Shown piece after piece: positions 23,898 to 29,039 of a stretch of DNA of 29,039 nt. The notes below the pieces were generated by a model. It worked only from the letters and a program-made list of their open reading frames with translations, did no database searches and had not been told where the DNA came from. Position numbers and translations under genes: made by a program. Location of the stretch: the NCBI GenBank assembly GCA_023438885.1, contig JAEXPS010000257.1, forward strand, positions 1-29,039, read 5' to 3'. Within the stretch, counting starts at the first letter, position 1. The number at the start of each line of letters is the position of its first letter. The stretch is from Actinomycetes bacterium. Lineage in GTDB: Bacteria > Actinomycetota > Actinomycetes > Actinomycetales > Cellulomonadaceae.

Positions 23898-25670
23898 ATG
23901 CTCCTGCGCCTGTCCACGCTCTTCGTCCGCACTCTGCGCGAGGACCCTGCCGACGCGGAGGTGGCCAGCCACAAGCTGCTCGTCCGCGCCGGCTACATCC
24001 GTCGCGCCGCCCCCGGCATCTACACGTGGCTGCCGCTCGGCCTGCGCGTGCTCGGCAAGGTGGAGCAGGTGGTGCGGGAGGAGATGGCCGCCGCGGGCGC
24101 TCAGGAGGTGCTGTTCCCCGCCCTGCTTCCGAAGGAGCCGTACGAGGCGACCGGCCGCTGGGTGGAGTACGGGCCGAACATCTTCCGCCTCAAGGACCGC
24201 CGCGAGAACGACTACCTCCTGGCTCCGACCCACGAGGAGATGTTCACGCTGCTGGTCAAGGACCTGTACTCGTCGTACAAGGACCTGCCGCTGACGCTCT
24301 TCCAGATCCAGACGAAGTACCGCGACGAGGCCCGCCCGCGCGCGGGCCTGATCCGCGGCCGTGAGTTCGTCATGAAGGACGCGTACTCGTTCGACATCGA
24401 CGACGAGGGGCTGGAGAAGTCGTACCAGGCCCAGCGCGACGCCTACCGGCGGATCTTCGACCGCCTGGGCCTCGCCTACGTCATCGTCGCGGCGACGTCC
24501 GGGGCGATGGGCGGCTCGCGCTCGGAGGAGTTCCTCACGCCGACGGCGATCGGCGAGGACACGTTCGTGCGCTCACCCGGCGGCTATGCCGCGAACGTCG
24601 AGGCCGTCACCACGGTGGCCCCGGCGCCGTCGTCGTACGACGACGTCCCGGCCGCCCACGTCGAGCCCACGCCGGACTCGCCCACCATCGACTCCCTGGT
24701 GGAGCGCGCCAACGAGCTGTACCCGCGCGCGGACCGGCCCTGGACGGCCGCCGACACGCTGAAGAACGTCGTGTTCGCCCTGCGGCATCCCACGGGCGAG
24801 CGCGAGCTGCTCGTCGTCGGCCTGCCCGGCGACCGCGAGGTGGACGCCAAGCGGCTCGAGGCCGCGGTCGCGCCCGCCGAGGTGGAGCAGGCCGGCGAGG
24901 CCGACTTCGCCACCCACCCCGAGCTGGTGCGCGGCTACATCGGCCCGCAGGCGCTCTCCCCCCAGCGTGAGGGGGGCGTGCGCTACCTGCTCGATCCGCG
25001 CGTGGTGACCGGCACCCGGTGGATCACGGGCGCCAACCTCGCCGACCACCACGTGTTCGACCTGGTGGCCGGCCGCGACTTCGTCGGCGACGGCGTCATC
25101 GAGGCCGCCGAGGTGCGGGCAGGCGACGAGGCGCCGGACGGCTCAGGCCCGCTGGAGCTCGCGCGCGGCATCGAGATCGGGCACATCTTCGCCCTCGGCC
25201 GCAAGTACGCCCAGGCGCTGGGACTGACCGTGCTGGACCAGGACGGCAAGTCCCGCGTGGTGACCATGGGCTCGTACGGCATCGGGGTGTCCCGCGTGCT
25301 CGCCGCCCTGGCGGAGGCGAACCACGACGAGAAGGGCCTGGCATGGCCGGCCCACGTCGCCCCGGCGCACGTCCACGTGGTCGCGACCGGCAAGGACGAG
25401 GCGGTCTTCGAGGCCGCCGACGCCCTGGCCCGCGAGCTGGACTCCCGCGGGGTCGAGGTGCTGTACGACGACCGGCCCAAGGTGTCGCCCGGCGTGAAGT
25501 TCGCCGACGCCGAGCTGCTCGGGGTGCCGCTCGTCGTGGTGGTGGGCCGCGGCCTCGCGGACGGCGTGGTCGAGGTGCGCCCGCGCGCCGGCGGCGAGTC
25601 GCGGCAGGTGCCGGTCGGCGAGGCCGCCGACGTCGTCGCAGGCCTGGTGCGCGAGGCGCTGGCCGGGTAG
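23898..25670 (+). CDS. proS: Prolyl-tRNA synthetase, bacterial type
   Basis: Cytoplasmic class II aminoacyl-tRNA synthetase that charges tRNA-Pro, 590 aa, of the long bacterial form with an inserted editing domain. It begins MLLRLSTLFVRTLRE, then the motif 1 region around ASHKLLVRAGYIRRAAPGIY. Motif 2 is RDEARPRAGLIRGREF. The INS editing domain spans about residues 225-385 (starting near GYAANVEAV), motif 3 lies in MGSYGIGVSRVLAA, and the anticodon-binding domain follows (about 480-590). All parts look intact. It is monocistronic, with a leaderless-type promoter, and ends one base from the convergent lipoprotein gene. Confidence 0.98.
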   Translation: MLLRLSTLFVRTLREDPADAEVASHKLLVRAGYIRRAAPGIYTWLPLGLRVLGKVEQVVREEMAAAGAQEVLFPALLPKEPYEATGRWVEYGPNIFRLKDRRENDYLLAPTHEEMFTLLVKDLYSSYKDLPLTLFQIQTKYRDEARPRAGLIRGREFVMKDAYSFDIDDEGLEKSYQAQRDAYRRIFDRLGLAYVIVAATSGAMGGSRSEEFLTPTAIGEDTFVRSPGGYAANVEAVTTVAPAPSSYDDVPAAHVEPTPDSPTIDSLVERANELYPRADRPWTAADTLKNVVFALRHPTGERELLVVGLPGDREVDAKRLEAAVAPAEVEQAGEADFATHPELVRGYIGPQALSPQREGGVRYLLDPRVVTGTRWITGANLADHHVFDLVAGRDFVGDGVIEAAEVRAGDEAPDGSGPLELARGIEIGHIFALGRKYAQALGLTVLDQDGKSRVVTMGSYGIGVSRVLAALAEANHDEKGLAWPAHVAPAHVHVVATGKDEAVFEAADALARELDSRGVEVLYDDRPKVSPGVKFADAELLGVPLVVVVGRGLADGVVEVRPRAGGESRQVPVGEAADVVAGLVREALAG

Positions 25671-25671
25671 C

Positions 25672-26634
25672 TCAGCCGAGCTCGGGGATCCCCGGGAAGG
25701 CGATCGGCGTCGCGCCCCAGGCGCGCGCCCGCGCGACGGAGCTCGCCAGAACGCCGACCAGCTCGCCACGCGCCCCCGCGGCGACCTGCGGGATCGCGGC
25801 GGAGGCGGCATCGCCGACGGCGGTCTCCAGGTCGGCGGCCAGGGTCGCGGCCGTCGTCTCGTCGAGTCCCGGGGGCAGCGCGTACACGGCCTGCCGCGGG
25901 TCCTCGGCGCCCGAGCGGTCCAGCCACTCCTGGGCAGCCTCGCGGTGCTCGGCGGCCGCGAGCTGGGCGGCGGCACGCGGCGCGTCGGTGAGCTTGGCCG
26001 CGATCACCTCGAAGGCGTAGCCGGCCTGGTCGTGCGCCAGCACGAGCGTCGTGGCGGCCTCGGGGCCGAGCCCGGCGGGCACCCCCGTGGGCTCGGGAAC
26101 GGGCGTCGACTCGACGGCGGGCTCGAGACCCAGGGCCGACGACAACCGCGTCCCCAGGTCGTCGCGCGACACGCCCACGGAGGCCAGCAGCCGGGCGGTG
26201 GCGCCGTCGGGATCGGCGTCCGCGTCGGCGAGCGCCGTGTCGGCAGTGGCGACCAGGTCGGTGAGCACGTCCTGCGGCGAGGCGGGAGCTGCGGTCGGCG
26301 TCACTGTCGGCGTCACGGTCGGTGTCGGCTTGGGCAGACCCGACTCGTACACGCCGCCGAACGCCTCGGCGTGGGCCGTCGAGAACGCGACGACGTCGTC
26401 GAGCACGGCTGCGGCGGGGTCGTCGTCCGCGAGACCGGTGCGTGCGGAGCGCGCTGCCGCTGCGAGGCCCAAGGCGTCGTCGACCGTGCGGGCCCGTACC
26501 TGCTCCGCGGCGTCCGGGGAGGGCTCGACGGGTGGCGGCGTCTCCGGGCGCAGGTCGCACGCGGCGAGCGACAGCGCGGCCGCCAGCCCTGCGAGGGCTG
26601 CGACGAGGCGGCGCGGGGCGGGGTGGGCGGGCAT
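25672..26634 (-). CDS. Ferritin-like (DUF4439) lipoprotein
   Basis: A 320-aa protein. The N-terminus is a lipoprotein signal (basic MPAHPAPRR, hydrophobic core, lipobox LAAC), so it is anchored on the outer face of the membrane. The C-terminal part (about 185-310) resembles a DUF4439 ferritin-like helical bundle: LAHDQAGYAFEVIAAKL and AEHREAAQEWLDRSG carry the E/H-type residues of metal-binding bundles, but I cannot show a complete di-iron site. A Pro/Thr/Val linker (PTPTVTPTVTPT) lies near residue 105. ATG 26634 is chosen over the longer frame because the signal peptide starts there. This gene commonly sits between proS and rimP in actinomycetes. Its role is unknown; iron or stress function is inferred only from the fold. 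Confidence 0.82.
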   Translation of the reverse strand: MPAHPAPRRLVAALAGLAAALSLAACDLRPETPPPVEPSPDAAEQVRARTVDDALGLAAAARSARTGLADDDPAAAVLDDVVAFSTAHAEAFGGVYESGLPKPTPTVTPTVTPTAAPASPQDVLTDLVATADTALADADADPDGATARLLASVGVSRDDLGTRLSSALGLEPAVESTPVPEPTGVPAGLGPEAATTLVLAHDQAGYAFEVIAAKLTDAPRAAAQLAAAEHREAAQEWLDRSGAEDPRQAVYALPPGLDETTAATLAADLETAVGDAASAAIPQVAAGARGELVGVLASSVARARAWGATPIAFPGIPELG

Positions 26635-26698
26635 CGCCCGTGATCCTGCCACGCCCGTGCCCGCGACTCGTCGGACTCCACCATGCGGCGTCGACCGA

Positions 26699-26704
26699 TA
26701 CCCT
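26699..26704 (+). promoter_or_regulatory. -10 element (TACCCT) of the rimP-nusA operon
   Basis: TACCCT fits TANNNT and would start transcription near 26711, leaving a leader of about 36 nt that includes the GGGGGAGG ribosome site before ATG 26747. No strong -35 is visible. Confidence 0.45.
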
Positions 26705-26746
26705 GAACCGTCAGGTCGGACGTGAATACGGTCGGGGGAGGCGAGC

Positions 26747-27301
26747 ATGGCGACGCCCGCGCGAGTGCGCCAGGTCGTCGAACCCGCAGTGGTCTCGATC
26801 GGCCTCCTCGTGGAGGACGTCGAGCTGGCGCGGGCCGGCGCCCGGACGGTGGTCCGCGTCGTGGTGGACGTGCCCGAGGGCGACGCCGGCGACCTCGACC
26901 TCGACCGGGTCGCGGACGCGACGCGGGCGGTCTCGGCGGCGCTCGACGCCGACGACGTGGTGCCCGGCCACTACACGCTCGAGGTCTCCAGCCCCGGGGT
27001 CGCCAGGCCGCTGACGCTGCGCCGCCACTACGTGCGCGCCCTCGGCCGCACCGTGACGCTGGCGCTCGACGACGGAGCGACGCTCAGTGGCCGCCTGGAC
27101 CGGGTGGACGGGAACGACGAGGACGCGGTGCTGGTCGTCGTGCCCTCGACCTCGCCGGGCAAGGGCCGCAAGCCCGTGGAGGGACCGCCCCGGCAGGTTC
27201 CCTTGCCGCTGGTGCGCTCCGGACGGGTCGAGGTGGACCTGTCCGGGGTAGGACCGGACGTGGACGAGACGGACGTGGACGACGAGGCGGGGGAGGAGTG
27301 A
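26747..27301 (+). CDS. rimP: Ribosome maturation factor RimP
   Basis: A 184-aa factor that helps assemble the 30S ribosomal subunit. The N-terminal alpha/beta domain holds the family signature YTLEVSSPGVARPL at about residues 78-91, followed by LRRHYVRALGRTV leading into the C-terminal SH3-like domain. The tail is acidic (VDETDVDDEAGEE). ATG 26747 has a strong ribosome site (GGGGGAGG) a few bases upstream. It is first in the rimP-nusA-ylxR-infB operon, and nusA begins one base after its stop. The order is standard for this operon across bacteria. Confidence 0.96.
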   Translation: MATPARVRQVVEPAVVSIGLLVEDVELARAGARTVVRVVVDVPEGDAGDLDLDRVADATRAVSAALDADDVVPGHYTLEVSSPGVARPLTLRRHYVRALGRTVTLALDDGATLSGRLDRVDGNDEDAVLVVVPSTSPGKGRKPVEGPPRQVPLPLVRSGRVEVDLSGVGPDVDETDVDDEAGEE

Positions 27302-27302
27302 C

Positions 27303-28310
27303 GTGGACATCGACATGCAGGCGCTGCGACTGATCGAGCACGAGCGCGACATCAAGCTCGACGTGCTGATCGAGGCGATCGAGCAGGCGTTGCTGTCCGC
27401 GTACCACCGCACGCCCGGCGCGTACGCGCGTGCCCGCGCCGAGGTGGACCGCAAGACGGGCCACGTGACGGTCTGGGCACGCGAGCCCGCGCCGCTCGGG
27501 CCGGAGGGCGAGGTCCTCGAGCAGGTCGAGCAGCCCGAGTTCGACGACACCCCGGAGGGCTTCGGCCGCATCGCGACCTCGACGGCGCGCCAGGTGATCG
27601 TCCAGCGCCTGCGCGACGCCGAGGACGACCAGGTGCTGGGCACCTTCCGCGGCAAGGAGGGCGAGATCCTCGGCGGCGTGGTGCAGCAGGGCCGCGACCC
27701 GCGCACCGTGCTCGTCGACATCGGCGGCACCGAGGCCGTGCTGCCGGCCCACGAGCAGGTGCCGGGCGAGCGCTACGTGCACGGCGAGCGGATCCGCGGC
27801 TACGTGCTCGAGGTGGCGCGCGGCATGCGCGGCCCGCAGGTGACGCTCTCGCGCACGCACCCCAACCTGGTGCGCCGCCTGTTCGCTCTCGAGGTGCCGG
27901 AGGTGGCCGACGGGACGGTGGAGATCACCGCGATCGCCCGCGAGGCCGGACACCGCACCAAGATGGCCGTGCGCGCCACCGTGCCGGGCGTCAACGCCAA
28001 GGGCGCCTGCATCGGCCCGATGGGCGGGCGCGTGCGCGCCGTGATGGCCGAGCTCCAGGGCGAGAAGATCGACATCGTCGACCACTCCGACGACCCGGGC
28101 GAGATGATCGCCAACGCGCTCTCGCCGGCGCGGGTGCTGTCGGTGCAGATCCTCGACGCCGCGGCCCGGGCCGCGCGGGTCGTGGTGCCCGACTACCAGC
28201 TGTCGCTGGCGATCGGCAAGGAGGGCCAGAACGCCCGGCTCGCCGCCAAGCTGACCGGCTGGCGCATCGACATCCGGTCCGACGCAGCGCCCGCGCCCGC
28301 CGAGTCGTGA
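27303..28310 (+). CDS. nusA: Transcription termination/antitermination factor NusA
   Basis: RNA-polymerase-binding elongation factor, 335 aa, the short actinobacterial form without the C-terminal acidic repeats of E. coli NusA. The N-terminal domain begins MDIDMQALRLIEHERDI. The S1 RNA-binding domain is near residues 115-180 (GKEGEILGGVVQQGRD). Two KH domains follow (GACIGPMGGRVRAVMAEL and LAIGKEGQNARLAAKLTGW). GTG 27303 lies one base after the rimP stop, with GGAGGAG at 27292-27298 inside the rimP end. Its stop overlaps the ylxR start by four bases (GTGA). All domains look complete. Confidence 0.97.
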   Translation: MDIDMQALRLIEHERDIKLDVLIEAIEQALLSAYHRTPGAYARARAEVDRKTGHVTVWAREPAPLGPEGEVLEQVEQPEFDDTPEGFGRIATSTARQVIVQRLRDAEDDQVLGTFRGKEGEILGGVVQQGRDPRTVLVDIGGTEAVLPAHEQVPGERYVHGERIRGYVLEVARGMRGPQVTLSRTHPNLVRRLFALEVPEVADGTVEITAIAREAGHRTKMAVRATVPGVNAKGACIGPMGGRVRAVMAELQGEKIDIVDHSDDPGEMIANALSPARVLSVQILDAAARAARVVVPDYQLSLAIGKEGQNARLAAKLTGWRIDIRSDAAPAPAES

Positions 28311-28678
28311 CGGGGGTGACCGGCGGCGAGGCGCGGCGGGGTAGACTGTCGGCGCCTGGGCTGCGCGCCCCGGAACCCGTCCGCACATGCGTCGGGTGCC
28401 GTGCGACCGGATCCAGGCGGGCCTTGCTGAGAGTGGTCGCGCCGGCGGGGAGCACGGGAACCGCCGTGCTCGTCGTGGACGTCGCCCGCACGATGCAGGG
28501 GCGGGGTGCGTGGCTTCACCCCGATCCGCACTGTCTCGAGCTCGCCGTCAAGCGGCGCGCGTTCGGGCGGGCGCTGCGACTTGCGGTTCCCGTGGACGCG
28601 TCGGCGATCGCCGAGCACCTGACAGCAGCGGACCGTGACGCCGGTGGGAGCCTCCCGCCGGCCGCCGATCGTCGATGA
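28307..28678 (+). CDS. ylxR: YlxR family RNA-binding protein (RnpM-like)
   Basis: A 123-aa small basic protein; B. subtilis YlxR (RnpM) modulates RNase P (family knowledge). The signature PVRTCVGCR is at residues 24-32, and the RGAWLHPDPHCLELAVKRRAFGRAL region completes the fold. GTG 28307 overlaps the nusA stop by four bases; GTG 28316 is an alternative start. The first ~20 residues precede the domain and overlap a -10-like TAGACT at 28342-28347, which could be an internal promoter for infB. Its TGA overlaps the ATG of a 17-codon micro-ORF by four bases. Confidence 0.92.
   Translation: MTGVTGGEARRGRLSAPGLRAPEPVRTCVGCRATGSRRALLRVVAPAGSTGTAVLVVDVARTMQGRGAWLHPDPHCLELAVKRRAFGRALRLAVPVDASAIAEHLTAADRDAGGSLPPAADRR
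28342..28347 (+). promoter_or_regulatory. Possible internal promoter -10 (TAGACT) inside ylxR
   Basis: TAGACT is a full TANNNT match inside the start of ylxR, preceded by GCGGGG. It may give extra infB transcription uncoupled from rimP-nusA. No good -35 was found at 17-18 bp. Confidence 0.35.
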
Positions 28679-28728
28679 GGAAAGCGGGTCTGGAAGCCGA
28701 TGGCTGCCCGATGAGCACGCACCGATGA
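28675..28728 (+). CDS. 17-aa micro-ORF overlapping the end of ylxR
   Basis: ATG 28675 shares the ATGA overlap with the ylxR stop and encodes MRKAGLEADGCPMSTHR, then TGA. A second in-frame ATG at 28711 would give only MSTHR. It is the first of three linked tiny frames before infB. It may act by translational coupling rather than through its peptide. No peptide family is recognised. Confidence 0.4.
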   Translation: MRKAGLEADGCPMSTHR

Positions 28729-28739
28729 GCATCCGATGA
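28725..28739 (+). other. 4-aa micro-ORF (MSIR) in the infB leader
   Basis: ATG 28725 overlaps the previous TGA as ATGA and encodes M-S-I-R, then TGA. It is the second link in the chain, built on a repeated CCGATGAG (28708, 28722, 28733). Confidence 0.35.
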
Positions 28740-28753
28740 GGACTCTGCACTAA
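28736..28753 (+). other. 5-aa micro-ORF (MRTLH) in the infB leader
   Basis: ATG 28736 again overlaps the preceding TGA as ATGA and encodes M-R-T-L-H, then TAA. Its stop lies four bases before the hairpin that precedes infB. Confidence 0.35.
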
Positions 28754-28756
28754 CGA

Positions 28757-28783
28757 CGGTCCGGCCCCTGTCCGGGCGGACCG
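28757..28783 (+). promoter_or_regulatory. Hairpin before the infB ribosome site
   Basis: CGGTCCG (28757-28763) pairs with CGGACCG (28777-28783); inside, CCC (28765-28767) can pair with GGG (28774-28776), leaving a 6-nt loop and one bulged G. The infB ribosome site AGGAG starts five bases after the stem. No T-run follows, so it is not a standard terminator; a role in infB translation or mRNA processing is inferred. Confidence 0.5.
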
Positions 28784-28796
28784 AGACAGGAGAGAT

Positions 28797-29039
28797 GTGG
28801 CCAAGGTCCGCGTCTACGAGCTCGCCAAGGAGCTCGGGATCGACAGCAAGACCCTCGTGAGCAAGCTCGGCGAGATCGGCGAGTTCGTCAGCTCCCCGTC
28901 CTCGACCATCGAGCCGCCCGTGGTCCGCAAGCTGCGCGAGATCTACCCCAAGGCGGCTCCGGCGCCCGCGGCCAAGCCGGCCGCCCCGGCTCCGGCTGCT
29001 CCGGCTCCGGCCCGCGCGGCCGCTCCGGCTGCGCCGACA
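28797..29039 (+). CDS. infB: Translation initiation factor IF-2, N-terminal part (3' end outside window)
   Basis: First 81 codons of IF-2, the GTPase that brings initiator tRNA to the ribosome. GTG 28797 begins MAKVRVYELAKELGID, the expected actinobacterial IF-2 N-terminus. The small N-terminal domain continues through residue ~55 (SKLGEIGEFV, VVRKLREIYP) and runs into the Ala/Pro-rich linker typical of high-GC IF-2. The ATG two bases upstream (28795) is out of frame. AGGAG at 28788-28792 is the ribosome site, with a short 4-nt spacing. The GTP-binding domains lie beyond the window. Confidence 0.96.
   Translation, partial: MAKVRVYELAKELGIDSKTLVSKLGEIGEFVSSPSSTIEPPVVRKLREIYPKAAPAPAAKPAAPAPAAPAPARAAAPAAPT

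Noticed and set aside
23820..24233. N-terminal extension of the Fpg/Nei frame, including ATG at 23828
   Set aside because: Fpg/Nei enzymes need Pro as residue 2 after Met removal; only GTG 23819 gives M-PELPEVE. The extension also overlaps proS.
26066..26080. CCGAGCCCGGC resembling the 6386-6456 repeat unit
   Set aside because: Single partial match inside a coding region of the ferritin-like gene; likely chance in GC-rich sequence.

Overview
The window is GC-rich bacterial DNA from an actinomycete. Evidence for this: gene order proS / ferritin-like lipoprotein / rimP / nusA / ylxR / infB, the rseP-ispG-GNAT neighbourhood, DUF2510 and DUF4081-type proteins, many GTG starts, and -10-like hexamers placed 6-7 nt before start codons (leaderless transcripts). 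The enzyme content would suit a Micrococcales soil or plant-biomass organism such as a Cellulomonadaceae relative, but genus is a guess. Coding density is very high. No stretch over 300 bp lacks a gene; the longest gaps are about 155-165 bp. I saw no tRNA, rRNA, CRISPR array, insertion sequence, phage gene or clear sign of recent transfer.

Region 1 (1-4982, + strand) is the downstream part of a carbohydrate operon: two sugar ABC permeases (the first cut by the window edge), a GHL6-like putative glycoside hydrolase with a beta-galactosidase-trimerisation-like C-terminal half, and a zinc sorbitol/xylitol-type dehydrogenase. The solute-binding protein and regulator probably lie upstream.

Region 2 (4992-17855) is a polyamine/GABA locus. 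On the minus strand an Lrp/AsnC regulator, a class III aminotransferase and a DAO-family FAD oxidoreductase run as one unit. Divergently, a PatD-type gamma-aminobutyraldehyde dehydrogenase is followed by a complete PotD-A-B-C spermidine/putrescine importer and a saccharopine-dehydrogenase-like oxidoreductase. After a lipoprotein of unknown function comes a GabT-type 4-aminobutyrate aminotransferase. Together they can import putrescine or spermidine and carry putrescine through 4-aminobutanal and GABA to succinic semialdehyde. No succinate-semialdehyde dehydrogenase is in the window.

Region 3 (18014-23819) holds the site-2 protease RseP/Rip1, IspG of the MEP isoprenoid pathway, a short GyrB-like GHKL protein whose ATPase motifs look degenerate, a DUF4081-GNAT acetyltransferase, a DUF2510 membrane protein and an Fpg/Nei DNA glycosylase.

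Region 4 (23898-29039) is the translation/transcription core: ProS, a DUF4439 ferritin-like lipoprotein on the other strand, RimP, NusA, YlxR and the start of InfB. Between ylxR and infB lies a chain of three overlapping micro-ORFs followed by a hairpin.

No wholly new defence or mobile system is evident. The observations most worth follow-up are the micro-ORF chain before infB, the degenerate GyrB-like protein, the saccharopine-dehydrogenase-like gene in the polyamine operon, and a four-copy 12-bp palindromic repeat array at 6386-6456.
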